Source: an uncultured Collinsella sp. (lineage in GTDB: Bacteria; Actinomycetota; Coriobacteriia; Coriobacteriales; Coriobacteriaceae). From it: DNA of 13,465 nucleotides. The stretch lies in NCBI GenBank assembly GCA_902496115.1, contig CABUZK010000049.1:1-13465 (forward strand). The letters are read 5' to 3'. The position numbers and the translations under genes were made by a program. The notes beneath the pieces are model-generated. The model did not search any database and was not told the DNA's origin. It was given only the letters and a program-made list of their open reading frames with translations. Below are positions 1 through 6,093 of this stretch, piece after piece. Numbering within the stretch: position 1 is the stretch's first letter; the number at the start of each line of letters is the position of its first letter.

Positions 1-251
1 CGCAGACTGTCGATCACAAACGACCGGTCAAGCGCATCAACCTGGGATTTGGCAACCTCATGCCCGAGGAATTTGCCACTATCGACCTGTTCAGCGATGT
101 TAAGGCCGATGAGCGCGAGCGCGACCTGGCGCGCGCCGTCCTGGCCGTGAAGGGCAAGTACGGCAAGAACGCGCTCGTCAAGGGATTAAGCTTCACCGCC
201 GGCGCCACCGCACGCGAACGCAACGATCAGGTAGGAGGACATCGTGCCTAA
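1..251 (+). CDS. Y-family DNA polymerase (UmuC/DinB-like), C-terminal fragment
   Basis: This is the last 82 codons of a gene that starts before the window. Reading begins at base 3 and ends at a TAA at 249-251. The visible part (RPVKRINLGFGN, PEEFATIDLF, KYGKNALVKG, GATARERNDQVGGHRA) matches the C-terminal tail of Gram-positive UvrX/YqjW-type Y-family polymerases, which copy past damaged DNA. The closing pattern of KYGKNA, then GATxRERNxQxGGH, is typical of that family. The catalytic palm lies outside the window, so activity cannot be judged. The gene overlaps the start of the downstream YolD-like gene by 8 bases, which suggests translational coupling. That gene pair is common in Gram-positive SOS mutagenesis operons. 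Any LexA box would be upstream of the window. Family assignment is fairly secure; the exact paralog is not. Confidence 0.85.
   Translation, partial: QTVDHKRPVKRINLGFGNLMPEEFATIDLFSDVKADERERDLARAVLAVKGKYGKNALVKGLSFTAGATARERNDQVGGHRA
233..246 (+). promoter_or_regulatory. Ribosome binding site deciding the GTG start of the YolD-like gene
   Basis: A full AGGAGG at 233-238 stands five bases before GTG at 244. It lies inside the end of the polymerase gene, so the downstream start is GTG 244 and the two genes are probably translationally coupled. Confidence 0.75.
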
Positions 252-669
252 GTCCCAACAACAGCCGATGCGGCCACCGACGCCTTTTGAACGTCTAGCG
301 GACCCCGAGGGAAGACGTCGATCCGCCGACCCCAAGCTCACCGCCAACGGCGCCGTCCGCGCCGGCCGTGCCGCGCAGTTTATGCCCTTTGCCGCCCTCA
401 CGGGATACTACGAGCTCGTGCGCAAACAAGAGATCACTGTTGAGCCCAAATGCGAACTCACGGAAGAAAAAGCCCTCGAGCTTTCGAAAAAGCTCGAGGG
501 CCTCAAACGCGGCGACCTGGTGCGCGTCACCTATTACGATATGTACGGTTATCGTAGCCGCACGGGCATTCTCGACGAAGTGTTACCCGCATTCAAGCTG
601 CTCAAACTCAGGGATATCGCTATCAACTTCGACGATATCCAAGGCATCGAGCTGCGTGGTCGAGCCTAG
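244..669 (+). CDS. YolD-like family protein
   Basis: This 141-residue protein starts at GTG 244 behind a perfect AGGAGG. The diagnostic part is GRAAQFMPFAALTGYYELVR (residues about 41-60), the conserved YolD-like block (RAAQFxPFAALxGY). A charged helix rich in E and K follows, then a C-terminal part with YYDMYGYRSRTGIL and a closing IxFDDIxGIELRG. Proteins of this family are encoded beside Y-family polymerases of the UvrX/YqjW type. They are thought to work with them in damage-induced mutagenesis, but the molecular role is not settled. Here the start overlaps the polymerase stop, which fits that partnership. The stop TAG (667-669) overlaps the stop of the convergent surface-protein gene, with no room for a terminator between them. 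No obvious defects were seen. Confidence 0.85.
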   Translation: MPKSQQQPMRPPTPFERLADPEGRRRSADPKLTANGAVRAGRAAQFMPFAALTGYYELVRKQEITVEPKCELTEEKALELSKKLEGLKRGDLVRVTYYDMYGYRSRTGILDEVLPAFKLLKLRDIAINFDDIQGIELRGRA

Positions 670-676
670 CAACGAG

Positions 677-782
677 AACGCTTGCGCAAGACGAGAGCAA
701 TGCCAAGCACTGCGGCAGCTGCAACCAGCAATCCCAAGACCAGCGTGAGGGTCGAGTCGCCAGCGTGAGGCAGCGAGCCGTC
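677..782 (-). other. Sortase sorting signal (LPHAG type)
   Basis: The last 35 residues are LPHAGD, a hydrophobic run of about 22 residues (TLTLVLGLLVAAAAVLGIAL) and a positive tail RKRSRC. This is the three-part layout of a wall-anchoring signal. The fourth motif position is Ala instead of the usual Thr. Sortase would normally cleave before the Gly, so a substrate with Ala implies a tolerant or dedicated sortase, or weak anchoring. Confidence 0.75.
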
Positions 783-1474
783 CTTCGGAGTCTTCTTAGT
801 GGTCGTCGAAACAGTCGTCGCGGTGCTGCTCGACTGGTCGTTGCCGCCCGTCTGGTTGCCACCAGGCTGATTGCCGCCACCCGGCTGCGAAGGATCGGTG
901 GGTTTCGTCGGATCCGGAGTACCGGGATCAATCGGATTCTCCGAATTCTCCTTGCGCTGGATCCAAACCTGGCAACCATAGAACGGGTTGGCGGTACCAA
1001 GGCACAGACCCTGGTTGGTCACCGCAAAGGTGCGCAGACCATGGTTATACGGATCGTTAAAGCCGTTAGTCGTCAGCGTCGTAAAGTTCACGCCGTCCTC
1101 GGTCACATACATATCAAAGCCGCGCTCGGCATCGCGCAGGTAGTACATGCACGTAAGGACACTCTGCAACTTCTTGAGGTTCTCCGCACTCAGCAGCTTA
1201 TCGAGCGCATCCTGAATATCACCCGGCAGCTCGGTGCCATAGGCATCCTCGTACTGCTGCTTCAGGCTCTCATAGCTATCGAGCATGTCCTGATACTGAT
1301 CGGCAAAGGACTTGAAGTACGCAATCTCGCTATCGATTTTCTGAACATAAGCAGCGTCGTCTTCAACGTCCTGGGACATCGTCGCGGCCTGATCGCAAAG
1401 GTCGCCCGCAGCCTCATCCAATGCATCGCTCAGGTCGCCGAAGCCCTTAGCGACCTCGGTCTTCTCGTCATCGG

Positions 1475-1528
1475 CCTCGACGGCCTCGTCTGAACCATCG
1501 TCCTCGACGGCCTCGTTTGAATCATCGT
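1475..1528 (+). repeat. Two tandem 27-bp copies inside the surface-protein gene
   Basis: Units at 1475-1501 and 1502-1528 differ at two bases. On the minus strand they encode two 9-residue acidic units (D/N-D-x-S-x-E-A-V-E) in the linker between the propeller-like part and the helical insert. Because the unit is a multiple of three, copy-number change would keep the frame. Confidence 0.7.
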
Positions 1529-2787
1529 TCGCAGGCGTGTTCACGGGAACGATGGGCTTGTCAGGAGATTTCTTGTCGAGCAGGTGATCGAGCAGGTCCC
1601 TAAGGCGCTGAACCTGAGAGTTCCACTCCTCGGGCGTCATATCGATAATGTCGCCATTGGAGAACTGGCCGATCGGCTCAAGCAGGCTCGCGGTATCAAA
1701 GGTACCGATATACAGCTTGCCGTCGAACTTCTGCATGCGCCAAATGTACTGGTTCTCGTTTCGGCCAAAGCCCGAAGCCAGGCCGGAAATACCGCCCTCG
1801 GGGAACATCTCGGTGGGATCGCCAACGACGAGCTTTATGTCCTCGTTCTTGTCCATGCGATAGATGTTGACCGACTGCTCAAGATTGGCATTCACAAACG
1901 AGCAGTCAACGCCGCCCATGCTGCTCTTGCCGCCCTCTTCGGAGTTGGATTTGTTGAACAGGATGCGCTCGAGAGCAATCTCCTCGTCGTTGTATTCACC
2001 GATATAGAGGTAGTCGTTGTAGACGATGAGGTTGGCAGCGCCAGAACGGGTACGGGCAGGATCGATGCCAAAGCAGTACCTTGCACCGTCCGCCTCCTGG
2101 TCGCCGACAATCGGAGTCCACGTATAGCTGCCGTCGGCGTTCTTGTCGCCACGGACCATGGCAAACGACTGCATGGAATTATCATCGGGAGCGTTCTCGG
2201 GCGTACCGGTGCAGATGGTCGCATAGAGATGGCCATTGTACGAGACCATATCCCAAATGGCACCGCCGTAGATGCTGTCCTGATAGCGAATCGCCGGATA
2301 GCCAAACAGCGTGCCCGAGTTGGCAATCTCGGTGAAGCTGTCCTGGCCCTTCGACGGGTCAGACGACGTCAGAATTGTCGACACAAAGTTACCGGCCGCG
2401 TCTTTACCCACATTACTGATGACGAGCTGGCCATCATGGACACACATGCCGCGGATACCAGTAGAAATGCCCTGCTTATAGGCAGCACCGTAATCCTGCA
2501 TGCTCGAAAGCCCCTGATAGACAACTTTGTACTCATCCGTCTTAGGATCAATCTCATATACAGCAGGCAGGCCGCTTTTGCCGCCATTGGTCCTGACGCT
2601 GCCGCAGAAATAGAGCTTGCCCTTATAGCTCACGGCATTGCGGAACAAAGGAGCGACGCCATTGAGCGATTCAGAGAGCAGCAGCTTGGTCTCACCGGTC
2701 TTGGTATTGATCTTGACCAAGATGCCGCCGCTGTCCTTGTCGGCCGTGCCGTCCTCCTTCTGCTGTCCGTAGAAGAACGTGCCGTTA

Positions 2788-2800
2788 AACATGGCTCCAG
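2788..2800 (-). other. Probable one-base deletion (frameshift site)
   Basis: On the minus strand the first frame reads CTG GAG CCA TGT, while the downstream protein needs GAG-nCC-ATG. Restoring one base, for example GAG GCC ATG, joins both parts smoothly. There is no slippery heptamer and no long homopolymer here, so programmed frameshifting is not supported. Confidence 0.6.
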
Positions 2801-3190
2801 CGTCAGACGCATGGTCTCGGCATCAAAGGAATCGCCCAGCGTGCCGTTCATGAGCGTAAGCGTGTTGCCCATCGCCGCATAGCAGGTGCCCACATAAAGC
2901 CAGTCACCATAGCTCGCAGCCGCCCACGTGTAGCTCTGGCCGCGATCGCCTTCGTTGTTGGCAGTATTACCGTCGGCGCCCGGAACGGCAACGGCACCGT
3001 CACCCTGGTAGTCGACGATGCCATCCGGCTGCGACGTTCCTACCGTAGGATGCGAGAGCTTCTCAAAGGAATACCCATTTCCCGCATTGTAGGTAACGGC
3101 ACCCGATGCGTCTTCGGCGTGCGCCGGCAGCGGCGATACCAAGATAGCGGCAAGCGCTGCCACCAAGCCAAGTGTTCCCACTCGTCTCAT

Positions 3191-3462
3191 AAGGTTATAG
3201 CCTCCCCTGTCCTAAAGCCCAGTTTTAGCATTCTTCATTTCTGTCCACGGTTAATTGCAATCTGAGCACAGCAATAATCAGCGTATAAATATACACCTGT
3301 AATTTTTTGGACGGGTTAATAGATGCTCGATTGGTAGCGAATTCCGCGCAAACCGTCACCAAACTCCACTTTTGCCGCACCTAAAGGTTATTTTTGCGCA
3401 AATTTTTGGATGCCGATAGTCACAATGGGCAGGAGGCTGGTACCCACCGGAGAGGGCAACGC
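3191..3462. other. Leader and promoter region of the surface-protein gene
   Basis: These 272 bases hold the 3' flank of the HMA gene and the upstream region of the surface-protein gene (both minus). An AT-rich patch at about 3281-3310 contains a minus-strand TATATT/TATAC and may hold the promoter, but no good -35 partner was found. The part at about 3330-3420 has several short complementary GC words and A/T tracts that could fold in an RNA leader. No terminator with a clear U-run follows the HMA gene. No gene was seen. Confidence 0.35.
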
Positions 3463-3846
3463 CTACATTTTCATAACGTAATAGCCCGCACCCCTCACTG
3501 CCGTCTCGAGTGTGTCGCGATCAACCGGGCGCTTCGAGCGTACGCGCGCCGTGTGGTCCACATACGTTACCGTTGCCCACACGCCATCAAGCGTATTGAG
3601 GGCATTCGTCACATTCTGAGCGCAGCCGTCGCAGCTCATGCCGCCGATAAGCAGCTCCTCACGATAGGGGTAGTGGGACTCGTCGGTGTCTGCCACCACA
3701 ACCCTCTTGGCTTTCTTGCCGCTCGCGCCATCACTGCAGCAACTCTTTCCATGCGTCGACGCCGCAATGCGGCGCAGCCCAAAGAACATACCAACGACAA
3801 TCACGGCAAGCACGATGGCATTCGCGGGGTTAAGCAAATCATCCAT
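3463..3846 (-). CDS. Membrane-tethered heavy-metal-associated (HMA) domain protein
   Basis: The protein has 127 residues. ATG 3846 was chosen because GGAGGAAGGGG lies directly upstream; a TTG six codons earlier falls on that ribosome site and is rejected. Residues about 7-26 (PANAIVLAVIVVGMFFGL) form one membrane helix, followed by basic residues. A linker with a Cys pair (SCCSDG, 36-37) leads to an HMA fold at about 62-127. It carries the metal-binding loop GMSCDGCAQNV (Cys 72 and Cys 75) and the usual G-V-x-x-x-x-V-x-Y pattern after it. HMA domains bind Cu(I), Zn(II) or other soft metals and pass them to P-type ATPases. No ATPase is next to it in this window. A CsoR-like operator upstream points to copper or another soft metal. 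Membrane tethering of a single HMA domain is unusual compared with soluble CopZ. Confidence 0.85.
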   Translation of the reverse strand: MDDLLNPANAIVLAVIVVGMFFGLRRIAASTHGKSCCSDGASGKKAKRVVVADTDESHYPYREELLIGGMSCDGCAQNVTNALNTLDGVWATVTYVDHTARVRSKRPVDRDTLETAVRGAGYYVMKM

Positions 3847-3873
3847 GCGTTCCCCTTCCTCCAAATACTTATA

Positions 3874-3894
3874 CCTATACCCCCATGGGGTGTT
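3874..3894 (-). promoter_or_regulatory. CsoR-like metal-repressor operator candidate
   Basis: TACCCC (3878-3883) and GGGGTG (3887-3892) form a near-palindrome around CAT, flanked by TAT-rich sequence. Operators of the CsoR/RcnR family typically have C-tract/G-tract halves framed by TA. It lies about 30-50 bases before the HMA gene start and would overlap its promoter (minus-strand TATAAG or TATAGG just downstream). No repressor gene is in the window. Confidence 0.45.
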
Positions 3895-3955
3895 CCCATC
3901 TTACTCCAAACTCGTGTCGGTTCAGTCAATTAGTTTCCCGCTTCAAACTTTTTTG

Positions 3956-3983
3956 TTGACCTTGGCTTACTTTCGTGTATAAG
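3956..3983 (+). promoter_or_regulatory. Sigma-70-type promoter of the DUF3793-flavodoxin operon
   Basis: TTGACC at 3956-3961 and TATAAG at 3978-3983 are separated by 16 bases. Each matches the consensus at five of six positions. They stand 40 bases before the start of the DUF3793 gene, and a poly-T stretch lies just upstream. Confidence 0.6.
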
Positions 3984-4002
3984 TTTTCCTAGGCTAACAA
4001 CT
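3984..4002 (+). promoter_or_regulatory. Possible DtxR/IdeR-type iron box
   Basis: TTTTCCTAGGCTAACAACT starts right after the -10 element. Its core TAGGCTAAC equals the centre of the actinobacterial iron-repressor box (TTAGGTTAGGCTAACCTAA), with 11 of 19 positions matching overall. Position and the flavodoxin downstream make iron control plausible, but the outer half-sites are poor. Confidence 0.25.
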
Positions 4003-4022
4003 GAGGACCCGAAAGGAGCATC

Positions 4023-4727
4023 GTGACTCGAACCATTGACATCCCAACATATCAAACGGCTGTCGTGCGCAACTGCTCCCCTACGCTCGCAGGTATCAAG
4101 CCAGCTTCGCTCTTTACCTATCCCGGCGTTTACGCCAACCAAAACGGAAAACCCGGCGACGCCCATATCGAAGAGCGACGCTCTCGCCTGCTCGCCGTCA
4201 TAGCCCAATGCAACCGCGAGCTTCAGCCACTCGGGATCCATATGAGCGTTTTGGTCTGGCGCCCCTGCGGGGCGCTCATCTATGTGTACCGCCCTGCGGA
4301 CCTCATGCGATATCTCTCCGACCCCCGCGTCGCGACGGCGCTTGCCGCCGAAGGTTACGATGTCCACAACCTGCCCGAATCACTGGTGCATCTCGCCGCG
4401 CGCATCACGCTGGCAAGCAGCAATGCCGCAGAAAGCGCCTATGACGGCAGCGTCTGCGCACTCGCGCAAAACAGACACTGCGATACGGGGTGCATGTGCG
4501 AGTTCCCCCACGAAATTGGCTATTTTTTGGGCTATCCCTACGAAGATGTCCATCAGTTTATCGTCCAGCACGGCGAAAACTATAAGGTCTTTGGCGCATG
4601 GAAGGTATACACAAACGTTGAGCAGGCGCTCACGACCTTCGATTCCTATCGCGCATGCACGCAATACCTTACCTACATCTATCAACAGGGCCGCACCCTG
4701 GGACAACTTGTCCAGGCAACCCGATAG
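4023..4727 (+). CDS. DUF3793 family protein
   Basis: This 234-residue protein starts at GTG 4023 behind AAAGGAG. It matches the DUF3793 family: an N-terminal CSPTLAGIKPASLFTY, a central block with a Cys and ALIYVYRP, the hallmark EFPHEIGYFLGYPYEDVHQF near residues 159-178, then YKVFGAWKVY and CTQYLTYIYQQG. No membrane segment or signal peptide is present, so it is cytoplasmic. Several cysteines recur (CDTGCMC before the EFPHEIG block and the C-terminal CTQ), which could hold a metal or sense redox state, but no function is established. Members are often encoded next to flavodoxins, as here, with the flavodoxin start 46 bases downstream. Co-transcription from the promoter at 3956-3983 is likely. 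A role in iron-limited redox metabolism is inference from this neighbourhood only. Confidence 0.85.
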   Translation: MTRTIDIPTYQTAVVRNCSPTLAGIKPASLFTYPGVYANQNGKPGDAHIEERRSRLLAVIAQCNRELQPLGIHMSVLVWRPCGALIYVYRPADLMRYLSDPRVATALAAEGYDVHNLPESLVHLAARITLASSNAAESAYDGSVCALAQNRHCDTGCMCEFPHEIGYFLGYPYEDVHQFIVQHGENYKVFGAWKVYTNVEQALTTFDSYRACTQYLTYIYQQGRTLGQLVQATR

Positions 4728-4773
4728 AACGTACAAAACGCGGCCGCACGCCGCACAACCGAAAGGACTCAAC

Positions 4774-5193
4774 ATGAGCAAAATCGCCGTCGTCTATTGG
4801 AGCGGCACGGGCAACACCGAGGCCATGGCAAACTTTGTCGCCGAAGGCGCAAGCGGTGCCGGCGCCGAGGCAGAGGTCATCTCCTGCGCCGACTTCTCCG
4901 CAGACAAGACCGCAGACTACGACGCCTTCGCCTTCGGCTGCCCCGCCATGGGCTCCGAGGAACTCGAGTACGATGAGTTCCAGCCGATGTGGGACGAGGT
5001 CAAGGAGACTCTCGGCGACAAGAAAGTCGTCCTCTTTGGCTCCTATTCGTGGGCCGAGGGCGAATGGATGGACAACTGGAAGGCCGACGCCGACGAGGCG
5101 GGCGTCAACGTCGTCGATTCCGTCATCTGCTACGACGCCCCCGATGATAAGGGTGAAGCGGCCTGCAAGGCCCTGGGAGCGGAGCTGGCCTAA
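4774..5193 (+). CDS. Short-chain flavodoxin
   Basis: The 139 residues (ATG 4774, with GAAAGGA seven bases upstream) have the classic short flavodoxin fold. There is a beta strand KIAVVYW, then the FMN phosphate loop SGTGNTEAM (10-18), FAFGCPAMGSEELEYDEF (the 60s loop that covers the flavin) and VVLFGSYSWAEGEWMDNW (the 90s loop). Helical and strand segments follow to ALGAELA. Flavodoxins are small acidic FMN electron carriers in the cytoplasm that replace ferredoxin when iron is scarce. The many Asp and Glu residues fit this. It is the second gene of an operon with DUF3793, and a strong hairpin terminator follows at 5267-5302. The frame is open for a long way upstream, but that stretch belongs to the DUF3793 gene in another frame. 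The start is fixed by the ribosome site and by the family's N-terminus. Confidence 0.92.
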   Translation: MSKIAVVYWSGTGNTEAMANFVAEGASGAGAEAEVISCADFSADKTADYDAFAFGCPAMGSEELEYDEFQPMWDEVKETLGDKKVVLFGSYSWAEGEWMDNWKADADEAGVNVVDSVICYDAPDDKGEAACKALGAELA

Positions 5194-5266
5194 CGAAGCC
5201 GTCAGAAAGTCGCAAGGCAACTGACAGCCGAGTACCGCACAACAACACTCGCTCATGCCCAAACAA

Positions 5267-5302
5267 AAACGGGGACCGGATATTCACATCCGGTCCCCGT
5301 TT
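5267..5302. terminator. Bidirectional intrinsic terminator between flavodoxin and ABC ATPase genes
   Basis: A perfect 14-bp stem (AAACGGGGACCGGA at 5267-5280, complement at 5289-5302) encloses an 8-base loop. A-runs lie on one side and T-rich sequence on the other. It sits between two convergent genes and can end transcription from both sides. Confidence 0.85.
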
Positions 5303-5328
5303 GTTATATCGACAACCTCGACGCGTTG

Positions 5329-6081
5329 CTACGAGATATTGCCCAAGAACGCCTTGGTGCGTTCGCTCTTGGGATGGTCGAAAACCTCGCTCGGCGTGCC
5401 CTCCTCCACGATAACGCCGCCGTCCATAAAGACGACGCGGTCGGCGACGTCGCGGGCAAAGCCCATCTCGTGCGTCACGACGATCATGGTCATGCCGTCG
5501 CGTGCCAGGTCACGCATGACACCCAGAACGTCGCGGACGAGCTCGGGGTCGAGCGCCGACGTGGCCTCGTCAAAGAGCATGACGTGAGGATTCATCGACA
5601 GGGCGCGGGCGATCGCCACGCGCTGCTGCTGACCGCCCGAGAGCTGGCTCGGCATAAAGTCGATGCGCTCGGCAAGACCGACCTTCGTCAGTTCCTCAAT
5701 GGCAATCTTCTCGGCCTCTTCCTTGCTGCGCTTGAGCACCTTTTGCTGCGCGAGCATGACGTTCTTTTTGACTGACAGGTGCGGGAACAAATTGAACTGC
5801 TGGAACACCATACCCAGATGCGTACGTACTTTGTTAAGGTCGACGCCCTTGGCGCACACGTCCACGCCCTCAACGACAATCGAGCCGCTCGTGGGATGCT
5901 CCAGACGATTGACGCAGCGGAGCATCGTCGACTTGCCCGAGCCCGAAGGACCCAGGACTACGACGACCTCGCCCTTGTGCACATCCAGATCGATATCGCG
6001 CAGGACCACGTTATCACCAAAGGCCTTCTGGAGGTTCTTGATGCTGACGACGACCTCGTTCGAGTTATTGGTTTCGCTCAT
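5329..6081 (-). CDS. Polar amino acid ABC transporter ATP-binding protein (GlnQ/HisP type)
   Basis: This 250-residue ATPase powers amino acid import on the cytoplasmic face of the membrane. All motifs are present: Walker A GPSGSGKST (44-52), Q-loop in MVFQQFNLF (Q94), signature LSGGQQQR (147-154), Walker B VMLFDE (167-172), D-loop SALD and the switch histidine in VVTHEM (H204). The sequence MVFQQFNLFPHLSV is typical of the polar amino acid (PAAT) class. The start ATG 6081 has a full AAGGAGGT six bases upstream, which overlaps the permease stop region; the two genes are 12 bases apart. It is the last gene of the binding protein-permease-ATPase operon and is closed by the terminator at 5267-5302. 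Length and motifs are normal. The transported amino acid cannot be read from this subunit. Confidence 0.95.
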   Translation of the reverse strand: MSETNNSNEVVVSIKNLQKAFGDNVVLRDIDLDVHKGEVVVVLGPSGSGKSTMLRCVNRLEHPTSGSIVVEGVDVCAKGVDLNKVRTHLGMVFQQFNLFPHLSVKKNVMLAQQKVLKRSKEEAEKIAIEELTKVGLAERIDFMPSQLSGGQQQRVAIARALSMNPHVMLFDEATSALDPELVRDVLGVMRDLARDGMTMIVVTHEMGFARDVADRVVFMDGGVIVEEGTPSEVFDHPKSERTKAFLGNIS

Positions 6082-6093
6082 GATAGGACCTCC

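Larger units (their letters stand above)
666..3190 (-). pseudogene. Frameshifted secreted propeller-like surface protein with LPHAG sortase signal
   Basis: Two reading frames together make one protein of about 841 residues. The 5' part runs from ATG 3190 (AGGGGAGG ten bases upstream) to about 2795. It encodes a signal peptide (MRRVGTLGLVAALAAILVSP, cleavage near AHA) and a first segment with DWLYVGTCY. From 2792 the neighbouring frame continues as MFNGTFFYGQ for 708 residues. Repeated motifs KLYFCGSV, HLYATICTG, YLYIGEYND and KLYIGTFD, spaced like blades, suggest a beta-propeller. An acidic helical insert follows (about residues 420-545 of the second frame), then GFDMYVTEDGVNF and TANPFYGCQVW, a Gly/Asn/Gln linker and LPHAG with a hydrophobic stretch and a positive tail, which is a wall-sorting signal. 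The frames join if one base is missing near GAG-CC-ATG (2797-2790), giving LEAMFNG. This is either a real mutation or a sequence error. The ligand is unknown. Confidence 0.75.

Noticed and set aside
2788..2800. Programmed ribosomal frameshift in the surface-protein gene
   Set aside because: No slippery heptamer, homopolymer or stimulatory hairpin is seen at the junction.
1584..2882. Long plus-strand open frame (432 codons) opposite the surface-protein gene
   Set aside because: It is a shadow produced by GC-rich codon use. The minus strand carries the propeller motifs and sorting signal.
3420..3462. Terminator after the HMA gene around the GGTACC palindrome
   Set aside because: The stem is short and no T-run follows on the minus strand.
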